Shown here: positions 12,558 through 22,811 of the stretch, piece by piece | Numbering within the stretch: position 1 is the stretch's first letter | How the letters are laid out: each line of letters begins with the position of its first letter | DNA from: Circinella umbellata | Taxonomy: Eukaryota; Mucoromycota; Mucoromycetes; Mucorales; Lichtheimiaceae | Assembly: GCA_025093555.1 (NCBI GenBank) | Contig: JAIWNF010000002.1 | Coordinates: 434,001-498,000 of the forward strand | Reading direction: 5' to 3' | DNA length: 64,000 nt | The notes under the pieces: generated by a model | Told to the model about the DNA's origin: nothing | The model's database searches: none | The model's input: the letters and a program-made list of their open reading frames with translations, nothing else | Made by a program: the position numbers and the translations under genes

Positions 12558-14522
12558 ATGCTACCGCTCGAGATCTTGGAGCACACTGCTTCATATTTGC
12601 CACGACGCGACATTTACTATTGCCTGATGGTGTGCCGGGAATGGTATTTTATATTTTTGCCCTGTCTTTACAAAACGATCGAAATCAGTACCGATGCCAA
12701 CGCGTATGATGTTCTACTTGAACATGCCAACGAATCGCTCTTTTATCGTGTACATGAACTGGTCCTTGAGGATGGATTATTGAGTATGCGAGAGATGCGT
12801 ACGATACGAAAACAATGTATTTTTTTTAACACTTTACATTTTTGGTGGTGGCGGCCGTCTCTCCTGTCAGCGTTATTATCTATGACATCGCCTAGTAATC
12901 ATTTATTAGAGTTAGAAAATGCTATGGACATAAACACTATTCTTTTCGAATCGCCCCTGCCTGCCTTAACTGCGTTTGGTCAGAATCGTCTTTTGACTTG
13001 CCTTAAGCTGTCATGCTTATCCTGGGATCCGCCATATATCTTTGACACAGCCAATGGATGTAATTTTGATGGTTGGTTGAGTCGTTGTCTAGAACCAATG
13101 TCAAGCTTAAAAAAACTTATGATGCATAATGTGTTACCAACCTTAGACGTTCGACATCTTGTTATTATTCACTCATGCTGCCCCAAATTAATTGATCTTG
13201 AATTAGAAGGTTCTAGCTGTATTCAATATAACAGCAGCACCAATAATACTGATAATACAAATGGTGCTAACACGATTATTTCTCAATTACGATCTTTGCG
13301 ACTTGTATATAATGGTGGATGGAGCGATACAGCAAGCGCTTGGTTATCTTATATTGACTTTTGTTATCCGAATCTTAATAATTTACATTTGGAAAACACA
13401 TCTGAAAAATCGTCCTGGATTATTTCACCAATAACACGGTCGCCAGATTACTTAAATTTTTCCAATCTACAACGCGCACAACTGATACGGCTGGACATTA
13501 ATTACGACATCATTTTCAAGATTCAAAATCAAGCACCTTTATTATACGATTTTTCTATTCACGGTAGTTGTATTTGGTCATCCACTTCGTTTGGAACCAT
13601 TAAAGCACTTGATCAGTTTGATTCATTCGTCTCGAAACTAAATTCCAACATTTCACGACTCTCCGTTACGATACCAGAAGGATATCATCGTCGTTTGACC
13701 GTTTTTTGCATCTGCAAAAATTTATGTGATTTATCGCTTTGGGGTAGCAGTAGTAATAATAACAGTAATAGTAATGTTATGTGTGAGACTATTGACTTGC
13801 CCGCTCTTTTGCTAACCTGTCGGGCATTGAGGCGGTTGCGTTTGACACATATTCATCTATCTGATGAATTACTCTGGGATCCTGTACAAACACCAATTGA
13901 ACGGTTGGAGCTAGACCAAGTGACACTGACGTCTGATGTTATCAATAGCATAATCAAATACTGTGGAAAGTTGATGAGTTTTATTACTAAGCGATGTTAT
14001 TGGCGTAAGGTATCAGCAGAATCTGTTATCGGTATTCATCTACATCTTAATTCCCATCATTTTCATTTGATCCAGGTGGATGATTCACATATTGTTTGGG
14101 CTACTTCGACATACACAACAATTTGGGGACAGATTCAAGTTTATGGTTTGATGATTGACAAAAACAATGATGGTGCGAACGATAATCTTTATAGTGATTG
14201 TTGTTATGATAGCAAGAGCAAAAAAATTGATCGATGGTTGCGAGTTCCGTCTATACGTAATAGTGAATCTGAAGAGAAAAAACTCGTAAAAAGACAACCA
14301 CAACCAATTAAAAGGAATAGTATAGTAGAACTGGATTCCAATAGTCTGGACTTACTATTGGAAACATCTTATAAAGATGCACAAAAAATATATTCTGTAG
14401 CTCATTCTAATCCTCCTACTAATAACTTTACCAGATGTATCAGAGAACGTGGCGGGTTTATGACAATATCATACACAAGCGTCAATAATCTTATTATTAA
14501 TGGACAATTTTCACAATGCTAA
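12558..14522 (+). CDS. F-box protein with leucine-rich-repeat-like region
   Basis: Single exon of 654 residues. The first 45 residues form an F-box: LPLEILEHTASYL, then VCREWYFIFLPCLYKTIEI. F-boxes recruit Skp1 in SCF ubiquitin ligases. The rest has irregularly spaced leucine-rich segments (for example LRSLRLVY, LNNLHLEN, LRRLRLTHIHL) consistent with a degenerate LRR solenoid that would bind a substrate. There are Asn/Ser insertions near 225 and 405. The start was chosen because the F-box begins directly at this Met. Fungi of this group carry many such genes, so the substrate cannot be guessed. The last 100 residues are basic and look disordered. Confidence 0.85.
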   Translation: MLPLEILEHTASYLPRRDIYYCLMVCREWYFIFLPCLYKTIEISTDANAYDVLLEHANESLFYRVHELVLEDGLLSMREMRTIRKQCIFFNTLHFWWWRPSLLSALLSMTSPSNHLLELENAMDINTILFESPLPALTAFGQNRLLTCLKLSCLSWDPPYIFDTANGCNFDGWLSRCLEPMSSLKKLMMHNVLPTLDVRHLVIIHSCCPKLIDLELEGSSCIQYNSSTNNTDNTNGANTIISQLRSLRLVYNGGWSDTASAWLSYIDFCYPNLNNLHLENTSEKSSWIISPITRSPDYLNFSNLQRAQLIRLDINYDIIFKIQNQAPLLYDFSIHGSCIWSSTSFGTIKALDQFDSFVSKLNSNISRLSVTIPEGYHRRLTVFCICKNLCDLSLWGSSSNNNSNSNVMCETIDLPALLLTCRALRRLRLTHIHLSDELLWDPVQTPIERLELDQVTLTSDVINSIIKYCGKLMSFITKRCYWRKVSAESVIGIHLHLNSHHFHLIQVDDSHIVWATSTYTTIWGQIQVYGLMIDKNNDGANDNLYSDCCYDSKSKKIDRWLRVPSIRNSESEEKKLVKRQPQPIKRNSIVELDSNSLDLLLETSYKDAQKIYSVAHSNPPTNNFTRCIRERGGFMTISYTSVNNLIINGQFSQC

Positions 14523-15374
14523 TGCGTTTTCCCTTTGGTCAGAGTATAATGGCGGTAGTTATATATGTATTTCTCGTTTGACAAGAGATTAACTGAAAAA
14601 CTTTTTTTTTGTAAGAATACAAGTTCCACCTTATTTGTAAATTTTTTTAATCACTATCAAAAAAGCTGTTTTCATGTCGAATTCTGGTCTTATGTTGCTA
14701 TTATCCAATTATTCTTAATAAAGTCAAAAAAATTGTTTACTATAAATACAATTGTTGTAATACATGGCTCTGTTGTGTCACACAACAAAAATAGCTGTGG
14801 AAAACAATCGGAGCACCAGGAAAAAGTTCCCGCATACAAATATTTGTAACTGCACATTAGTCTTATAGTGCTCTTCGTTCTTAATCTAATCCATTTGTGC
14901 TTTCGTAAGACAAAAACTTGTTTACCATTTTAATAAAGTTGGTCAGGGAACAATAATAAATGTTTTTTACATGTACGTATAGCGCAACAGAACCATTTTC
15001 AGTTATCTTGCTCAGAAAAGAACTTCCCCATATTGTATTTCCAATACATACGATCAATGTACATCATAGTATGTTGTATGTTGCTATATATTGTATGTAT
15101 AGTTAGATTAATAGAGTAATAAAAAAAACAAACCACTTATACGTATAATTATGCACTCAGTAATTGGTGACGAGAAGTGTTGAAAAATAAATGTTCGTTA
15201 TTCTGCTTACATTAAATGCACTTACTGGAATGGAATTTGAGGTGTTAATATGAACCACTTTATTATCTCCATAACAGTTCCATAAAAAAAGATAGAGTGG
15301 CCAAAAACAGAAGGTGCTAATAGGGTAACACTGCAGATGAGCAACAGTGATACCCCTGCTTTGAGACCAAAATA
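14523..15374. other. Intergenic region before the mobile element cluster
   Basis: No gene is supported. There is a short perfect hairpin GTTGTG-TCA-CACAAC near 14772. The TA dinucleotide at 15373-15374 is the left target duplication of the adjacent element. Confidence 0.55.
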
Positions 15375-15715
15375 CAGCCAACCCCCGCTTTTGCACCTCC
15401 CGCTTTTGCAAATCTCCCGGTTCTGCACCGTTTGTTTTCGGAAATGTTAAAAATACTAAATAGAATCGCAACTTGCAACTTGCATCAAGGTTTCTGGGCG
15501 AGTTGCGCTAATCGGGAGTAAATCATACTGTAATTTAATAATTGAGTATCTAATTCGTATGAATCTCCATCCAAATATGGAGATACCCAAAATGCTAGCA
15601 AAGAATAATTGATGAGATGCTGTATTTTAATATATCAAGTTTCGCTTGTTGTAAGTCTTCGGTTCTTCAACAAAAAATCAGGAAATCTCAGGTGTGCAAA
15701 AACCGGGGTTGACTG
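15375..15715. mobile_element. 341 bp TA-flanked TIR element (MITE, pogo/Tc1-mariner type)
   Basis: The left end begins CAGCCAACCCCCGCTTTTGC; the reverse complement of the right end begins CAGTCAACCCCGGTTTTTGC. The first 22 bases match with 3 mismatches. TA flanks both sides (15373-15374 and 15716-15717), as expected from insertion at TA. The left end holds three spaced copies of a CCCGCTTTTGCA motif (15384-15395, 15399-15410, and a diverged copy at 15416-15427), which look like transposase-binding iterons. No transposase is encoded, so it must have been moved in trans. The superfamily is inferred from the CAG termini and TA target. Confidence 0.75.
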
Positions 15716-15729
15716 TAACAACATCTGGT
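15715..15729 (+). repeat. Left target-site duplication of the LINE insertion
   Basis: 15 bp GTAACAACATCTGGT, identical to 16714-16728. Its first base is the last base of the 341 bp TIR element. Confidence 0.75.
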
Positions 15730-16713
15730 TTATATATCGCGCTCACTTTCTTCCAGAGGATACATTACTTGCAACAATATTACCAACAATTAAAAATAAT
15801 CCCCAAAGTGCATGGTATAAACTACAAAAAAACATTATATGGCAACAGCTCCCAGAACCACGCCCAGAAACAACAGTAAAACTTTTAAAACAAGCAATCC
15901 GATCATATCATCAAAATGTACTAGATACACTATTAGCTACACCAATAGGTACCAAAACATTAGCAGCATGTCGGCCTCGAATTGGAAAAGACCCTATTTC
16001 TTGGTTACCTATGACAAGGAAAGATTGTAGTCGATGTATCTGTTGGAGACTATGTTGGCTTCCTGGAGGGACTTCTAAAAGTTGTAAAACCAGTCATTAC
16101 CGTCATTTTTATAAACAACATGCTATTACCTGCTTAAATATGCATTACCGACTACATATAACTACACAACAATCATCTGATCCACTATCATTTATACTTA
16201 ACAAATTACCGAAATCAGCACCAACATCAACTCGCCGCATCAATTTCCTTAAAACTGTTTGGCCAATTATTTGTACAATATTAGCAGAACTATACGTACA
16301 TCAACATCCCGATTCTGATGAACAACAATATTACAACCCAGATCCTGGAAGAGCTTACTTGAACTGGATTGATCCTCCTTCTTCTGATCATGACTAAGTA
16401 TTCTATTGTTCCTTTTCTATTTTGCCACTTATTCACAACATATTCTTAGTTAGTCCCTATTATTATTATTATTTTTTCTCCTTCTTTCTTCAAATTATCA
16501 ATTATTATTCACCATATGTTTTTCTCTTATTCTCTCACACATTGCCTACTATTTACCATAATCCAACCTTTAACTCTCCCCTCTTCCTTTTTCCCTATAC
16601 CTATAATGGGATTTTTTACTTTTCTTTATTCCTTTCAGACCGGACTGGAGCGAACAAAGCTCACCCGAGCACAGCGTTCATTAAAGTCAATAAAATATAA
16701 ATAATTTTTAATC
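15730..16713 (+). mobile_element. 5'-truncated L1-like non-LTR retrotransposon (984 bp tail)
   Basis: The insert lies between perfect 15 bp direct repeats. It holds an uninterrupted reading frame to the TGA... boundary at 16395-16397 (about 222 codons, in frame from about 15732) encoding the C-terminal end of a LINE ORF2. Visible are CSRCICWRLCWLPGG, then KQHAITCLNMH, a DPLSFILNKLP motif and WPIICTILAEL, which I associate with the zinc-binding tail of fungal L1-like reverse transcriptases. The upstream part of the open frame (from 15609) is MITE sequence and is open by chance. The 3' UTR ends in a small hairpin (GAGC..GCTC near 16650) and an A-rich end with AATAAA-like strings. The reverse transcriptase and endonuclease are missing, so the copy is dead on arrival. 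Confidence 0.75.
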
Positions 16714-16728
16714 GTAACAACATCTGGT
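16714..16728 (+). repeat. Right target-site duplication of the LINE insertion
   Basis: 15 bp GTAACAACATCTGGT, identical to 15715-15729 and 999 bp downstream. The flanking bases differ on both sides. Confidence 0.75.
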
Positions 16729-18070
16729 CTACTGATGATTTCCTAGGACTCTATATTTAATAACTCCAGATAATCAATTTCGAAAAATCAGTAAATCAGT
16801 AAGCTTGTATGAACCATATTGTATATTCCTAAAATAACAATAATACGTTACAAACTCAGTAACGTTTATTATACTAGACAGCAAGATATTGAAAATAAAG
16901 GTAACTACGTTTCAGTGCTGTAAATTGCGAGCATTGGATTATGCCTTTTTTATGCTATATATGGTGAGAAGAGTAGCTAATAAACAAAAGGAATAACTGA
17001 AATTGCTATTTTTATAGTGAAACAGCTATTGACAAAAAAATATTGCTGAAAATACCCATATCATTCTAATACGTGTCTTACTCGTCCTTGCTTATCTTTT
17101 ACCATTATCAAATAGCATCTTACAGGATGCTACATTCAGTCCCGGATAGGGCTCTCAATTTGTCCGCTTTGAGCACTTGGCCAATCCCATAAAACAGGTG
17201 TAGCAAATACGAAGAAAGCTTCGACTTCAGTCACGAAAAACCCCACTATCATAAACAAAAAAAAAGAGGGTTGTGGCCGGAAATGCATGCAAAATTCCAT
17301 ATTCTTAATTATGAAATTACAAATACTCAAAGGCTTCATTACCCGTTATCTATAACAAACGAACAAAATACCGTATCTGTATTAGCCTTCGATCTTTTCC
17401 CTGTGTCAATAACAGGGTTTTTTCTCTTCGCTATGCTTTTTAGTAATCTGTCTCAAACAAATATATCAGACCTGACGCCATGTTCACTGGAGACGTTAAA
17501 CAGAACAAGTAATTTTCATTATATCTGTATTAGAACCATTTAAAACCACAAGGCCTTGATTCTTTCCCGTGATACCATAAATTTTATATTCGCTTTTCTT
17601 ACCTTGGAAGCATAGTGTTCGTTTTTTCATTTTTATTACTACCATTGTTGAACCCAGGTGTTGTAATTATCATTAACTGCTTATAAGTATTGCTGTAGCT
17701 GATTCAAGAATGTCTTCCTGCTGTCAACATTCATATCCCGGTTGGAGGGGATGTTACTTTAGATATCTTGAGAAGTTTGTATGGCAGAACGCGTATGATA
17801 ATAATTATTTGACTCTTACGTAAAATTAATTATTTTCTTTATAGCATCTTTGACCCTATCCCAAATATTTGTGAAAATGTCATATCAACAAGTCCATTGA
17901 ATTTTTGAGCAACAGTAAACCGGTTGAATGCATACTATATAGAAAAATTTAACTTTAACCGGACCCTTTCTCAACGGAAAGACAGATATATTCATTTCGT
18001 GTGACTTAAAAAAAGCCCCGCTCAAAGACAGGGTTCCAATTCCTTTACATCTCTATTTAACAACAGATCA
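16729..18070. other. Intergenic region upstream of the SDHAF1-like gene
   Basis: 1.3 kb with no supported gene. CAGTCCCGGATAGGG at 17137 resembles a TIR terminus but I found no partner. A TATTTAA string near 18053 lies about 18 bases before the next ATG. Confidence 0.5.
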
Positions 18071-18389
18071 ATGGCAGGTGGTCGACGATCGGGTTTACAA
18101 CAACAAGTCATTAACTTTTACCGAGAATGTTTTCGAGCAGCAAGGACAAAACCCATCGTAAGCATCTCGGTCTTAATTATTATGAGAATGACAACAAAAT
18201 TGACTAAGGACGATTTTTATTATTATTTTTTAGAATAACCGACCCCATTTTTATGCATATATTCGACGCGAGTTTCGTGCACACAACATACGTAAAAATG
18301 ATTTTGTGACTATTGAATATATGCTTCGAAGAGGAAAGCGACAACTAGAAACCTATAGTTCACCAAGTATACAAGATATTCATCTATAG
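18071..18389 (+). CDS. SDH6: Succinate dehydrogenase assembly factor 1-like LYR protein (SDHAF1/Sdh6)
   Basis: Two exons, 18071-18157 and 18234-18389, separated by a 76 bp GTAAGC..TAG intron in phase 0; 80 residues. The start MAGGRRSGLQQQVINFYREC carries the LYR-type motif as FYR, followed by FRAARTKP, then in exon 2 FYAYIRREFR, the DFVTIEYMLRRGKRQLE segment and a YSSPSIQDI end. These match the pattern and length of Sdh6/SDHAF1, the mitochondrial matrix factor needed for maturation of the iron-sulfur subunit of complex II. In this family the LYR-type motif contacts the iron-sulfur transfer machinery. It converges with the CHCH gene, 122 bp away. Confidence 0.85.
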
Positions 18390-18511
18390 TTCATATTTAT
18401 TATTGTTTCTTCTTTTTCCAACTCTATAATTTTTTTGTGTGTATATAAATCATTATTTACAAGGATATGTCATCATAATATATAGTTCTATCACAAAGTA
18501 AATAATTCTAA

Positions 18512-18974
18512 TTATTTTTTTTCAGCTGTAACATCCTGAGTAGGCTGATGTTGTTGTCGATAGGCTGCTGAAGTAGTTTCCGTGCAAAAGTATAATTCTT
18601 TCAAAGCTTGGATACATTTTTCTGGTTCACTTTGGTTTGCTGATAAACAACTGTCATAATCCTTGACTTGCTTGGAACAATGCTCTTTTACATATTTCAG
18701 GATACCAACACTACAAGGAGTTGTTTTCCCATTATTTAGCTTAAAGTGGAACATAGAGATAAAAGAGAAGGGAGAAACGTTTTGGTTTTGGAAAATATTC
18801 TCCAGCTTTACTTTTCATTTTTAATTCTTACTTTTCTTCTGAACATTTTGTCAACGCGTTCTTTTGCTGAACGCAGCTTTTATCCCAATTATGAGGGTAG
18901 TTTTCTACACATTTCTGGTACATTTCAAGTTGCAATGCACATTTTTCTCGAACTTGGGCTAATGTATCGTCCAT
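18512..18974 (-). CDS. Twin CX9C mitochondrial protein, CHCHD5/Mix14-like
   Basis: Two exons on the minus strand, 18974-18832 and 18710-18512, with a 121 bp GTAAGA..TAG intron; 113 residues. Each exon encodes one CHCH module with two CX9C pairs: CALQLEMYQKC and CVQQKNALTKC in exon 1, CSKQVKDYDSC and CIQALKELYFC in exon 2. Two CHCH modules in about 110 residues is the layout of CHCHD5 (yeast Mix14/Mic14), a Mia40 substrate of the intermembrane space whose biochemical role is unclear. The start MDDTLAQVREKC was preferred over an upstream in-frame Met because the extra 31 residues are low-complexity. Two single-module genes is the alternative; the splice signals and spacing favour one gene. Confidence 0.85.
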
Positions 18975-19674
18975 TGTTTGTTGTAAGTTGAAAAAAAAAA
19001 GAATTATTATAATTTTTATTTTTATTTTTATTTTGTTGCTTGGACCGGAGTTGAGCTGGATTGTCATGACGCTTTATATTAAAGTAAATATTATACATAT
19101 TTTAGAGTATACAAATGTTACAATCTTATATTAACAGAGTAAAAGCATATCCAAGCAGATTTTGTAATCTTAAGCATCCAAATATACAATTTTCCATGCA
19201 CACCAAGACTTTTAAAAATAACGTTTGATGCCTCGTAACTACATAGCATGGATATTTTCCAATAATTTCTACCTTTCTCATAATCATTCGATTGTTGCTC
19301 AGAATCGATGGATCAGCCCATAAATGACTTATAAGCTCTTTTTTTTTTCGCTGTATACGTAAATAAATGTAGTCTTGAATTTTTAACTTATGAATCCTTG
19401 AAAATGGGAGCATGATAAGGATACAACACTTCTGGCGTATAATGAGACAGCAACATAATAAAGAAAAGGCTTCACAGTCGAAAGAGCGGTTGCCTGCAAA
19501 AAGAACATGGTACTTTATTCATCTAGCCAAAAAGATAATAACCAGGTAGAGGGATGGTGTGTAAAGTGATCGATTCGTCGACCTTGAAACATTACCCATT
19601 ATAAAAGATTAATGAAGTAAAGCTATGTGGAATTATTTCTTTCAAAATACTCGCTATCACATACACTTGCTACG
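18975..19674. other. Intergenic region
   Basis: No gene is supported. An imperfect ATTTTT repeat at about 19011-19034 precedes the CHCHD5-like gene on the minus strand. Confidence 0.55.
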
Positions 19675-19941
19675 ATGAGAGGTTTATGTACTTTTATTTT
19701 TCTGTTCATATCAAAATTTTCATTGATACTGCACCGCCTTTTAGATAGTACGGGGACGTGTATTTTGAAGGACGGATACGCATACGTTAGGAGAAACCCC
19801 CCCTATCATAATTATTTTAATATAGAAACGTATTTTAGAATGTCATCTAACTGCAACCAAGCAGTACAAAGCGATTACTATTGTCTACAGGATAACAGTT
19901 TAGTCCCAATAAGCGATTTTACAACCATACTTATATCCTAA
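19675..19941 (+). CDS. Possible small secreted cysteine-containing protein
   Basis: An 88-residue open frame from ATG 19675. Residues 1-20 (MRGLCTFIFLFISKFSLIL) look like a signal peptide. The rest contains three spaced Cys and aromatic/Asn-rich sequence (DGYAYVRRNPPYHNYFNIE, SSNCNQAVQSDYYC). I do not recognise a domain. Composition is less AT-biased than surrounding frames, which is why I list it. It could be a secreted small protein, a gene remnant or a chance frame. An in-frame GTG start at 19627 is less likely because it would hide the signal sequence. Confidence 0.35.
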   Translation: MRGLCTFIFLFISKFSLILHRLLDSTGTCILKDGYAYVRRNPPYHNYFNIETYFRMSSNCNQAVQSDYYCLQDNSLVPISDFTTILIS

Positions 19942-20664
19942 TGCAAAGAAAAAAAAGTAATTTATGAGAATACATAAATAGATATGATGTCATGTTTCTA
20001 ATGTGAATATTTTATATAATCCAGATATACAACGTAGCTTGTAAAGTAAGCAATCTAGGATTTGATCCAAGGATTCTGAAAACTCAACTAGTATATTCTG
20101 TAAAGTCAGGGAGTGGGATGAGTTGTTTTTTTTTGGCTCCCCTTTACTTACTTCCGACGTTACAAATTGAGTCATAGGTTGTGTATGCTGAATGACGGAA
20201 ACAAAAAAGAAATACGTAAAGCGAAATGTAATAGTGGAGGCAAAGAAGAAAAAGTAATTATCTTAATCAAAGGAAGAACGCATCAGGTAATAGGGAAACG
20301 ATAGAAAAAAATGATGGCAAGAAATTTTTCGCATAACATACCTACAAAAAACAATGCACGTGTGTTTTTTATACGATTCAACAGAATGTGGTATTTGATA
20401 ATATACACAGACAAGATTCCTCTAGTACATAACTCTTATTTGATACCCTCATTTGTGTTCAAGAGTATTTATCCAAAATCGATGATATATCTATGCTTCT
20501 CTTTGCTATCATTTGATGAAGATTTTCTTAGACAAATGTGCTACGTGATAAGCATATATATACTTTTTTTATTAATTACATAATAACAAATACAAGAAAT
20601 GGTAATTAATAGAACGAATATTTAATTATTGATGATAATACTTAAATTTCTCTGTTACAAAAAA
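19942..20664. other. Intergenic region
   Basis: AT-rich, no supported gene. The right end is the 3' flank of the minus-strand MFS gene. Confidence 0.55.
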
Positions 20665-22811
20665 TTAAATTCTGAATCGATAATCCAAACGGTCATTTCC
20701 TTTATGTTTGGTGGTCTTGTTATAAATTTCTTTATCAGCGTCAGACATGGAGTTCCATTCCTTTTCACGATATTTGTTGGTAAGAGTATAACGTACTCGT
20801 TGAGAAATAAAAAGAAATATCGCTACAATGTTGAGAACAATACAGATAAGGTTACCCGTAGGATAACGAGGTGCATCGTCTGCGCCTATCGTATAAAAAA
20901 ACACGGTATTTATAAGTAAGCTATATATAACTTTTAAGCTTTTTTGTAGTACAAGAATCACTACTTACGATAAATTTGAGAACCAGGAACACCGTCGAGG
21001 TTTGCAGCTCCTGCAGTATAGAATATAAATATTTTTAACTATTAGTTCCAATATATCAAATATGAAAAGAAAAAGAAAAGATCTTTACCAATAATAGCGC
21101 CAAGGGCAATAGCACGTTTACCAGCAGGAGCCATATTTGAAGACATGTATGCTATAAAAATGATGTACAAATATATTAATAAAAAGTATTTCTCACCAAA
21201 GAAGAGATAGAAAATATTACTCCTCACCAATATGCATTCCGTGCCAACTTGGTGATGAAGCTGTTATTGTAGCAGCCGCAAACAATTGCCAGCGACCAGC
21301 ATTCAATGGGATTACGCGTAAAGCGATGTATCCAACCATTTGCCAGATATTACCAATAAGCGCATGAAGAGCAACTTCACCATATCTATCAGAACTATAA
21401 GCAATCATAATAGAAAATGCAAGACCACCGAGATAAGAAGGCATCGTAAGAAGATTGGCTGTGGTTACTGCAAAACCACCATCACGAATAATCGACGGTA
21501 AATATGTACTAATTGGAGTATGTGTCATCATACCAACAAACGTGGTGACCAAATGTGTCCAGAGTTTAGTATCCTTGAGAGCCAGTTTTACATCCTCCCA
21601 AGTAATAGGAACATCTTGATTGGTTTTGGTTAAATCATCACGAATAACACGAGTAACGGCAATCTTGGCTTCTTTTTCAGTAAACCAGCCAGATTTACCA
21701 CGGATTAAACCACTAGTGCTTCCGGGATTTTTTGGTAAATAAAGGCTATATGTGTTTTTTTTAATTGATATGAGGAATTTGATTAGAATATTTTCTGTAG
21801 TATAAGATAATAACACCCACTCTATGAATTAATATAATAGCTTACAATGCAACAATTGCCACAATATGAGTGAAAATACCATCAATAAGGAAAAGCCACT
21901 GCCATCCAAATAGACCGCCTACCCCTCTTAATCGGAAAATACCAAAGGAAATCAGACCTGACACAGCGGAAGCAACTGATTGAATACCCCAGAAAAAGGC
22001 GAGACGGGTTGCTAGCTCCTTTGTCTTGTACCAGGTAGTCATATAATTTAAGGTAGCAGGAATGAATCCAGCTTCCGTGATAGCAATGAGAACACGAACA
22101 GTCATGTAACCTGCATAATTCTAAAATTTATTAAGATTAGCATATATCCAGAAGAACATGACATACTTTTTTTCTATCATTCTAACCAATATACGTATCA
22201 TCTTATACTTACATGAATAAGAACATGTGCCCAGGTAATGACAGCCCAAAGAGACATCATGATAGGAATCCATCGATATGCACCGATCTTTTTGGCAATA
22301 AAGTTGGATGGAAGTGTAAAGATAGTAAACAAGATAGAGTATGCCAGGATAGCATTGTTGACTCCATCCAAACTAAAACCTAGATCAACATTCAAGTGAT
22401 CGGAAATAGCATTCGCTAATTAAAAGTTAAAAGTATGAGTGGACACTGTTTTATAAATAAAACAAAAAAGAAAGAGAATAACGGCTTACAGTGATTTGTA
22501 CGATCCATATTTAGAACAAATGCCATTAACAGAAGGAAAGGCATCAGATAAACATCAATTTTTCGGCGAACCTTGGCTTCTTCATGCTCTTCCCATTCTA
22601 AATCCGGTTCATATCCATGGACATCTTTATATTTTTCATTATCTTTTAATTCTGTTGTACCGTAAGTGGAAGAGATAACAGAGAAGGTAGAAGCATCTTT
22701 CTTCTTGCCAGGGACAGTAGTATGGTTATTTCCGCCATCCGTGCTACTCCCTTCATCGGATGAGAGCTCTTCTTTAAATAGAGTGTCTTCTTTCTTTTTG
22801 ATATCAGACAT
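20665..22811 (-). CDS. MFS transporter, anion:cation symporter family (Dal5/allantoate-permease type)
   Basis: Seven exons on the minus strand: 22811-22490, 22415-22213, 22120-21846, 21745-21228, 21151-21089, 21010-20969 and 20885-20665; 547 residues with every join in frame. Family landmarks include LNMDRTNHSNA at the first helix, LPSNFIAKKIGAYRW, a VRVLIAITEAGFIPA helix, MTTWYKTKELATRLAFFW, a GWQWLFLIDG motif, LPKNPG, WFTEKE and a late DAPRYPTGN. Related transporters carry carboxylated solutes such as allantoate, ureidosuccinate, nicotinate, pantothenate or biotin; the substrate here cannot be told. The first 80 residues are a hydrophilic cytosolic tail rich in Ser, Lys and acidic residues. 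The 63 and 42 nt exons are short but carry conserved-looking sequence. Confidence 0.92.

Noticed and set aside
15609..15729. Upstream extension of the LINE frame (MMRCCILIYQVS...)
   Set aside because: It lies inside the 341 bp TIR element and the target duplication, so it is not part of the retrotransposon protein.
17137..17170. CAGTCCCGGATAGGG, like a transposon terminal repeat
   Set aside because: No inverted partner was found within the window, and the preceding bases are TT rather than TA.
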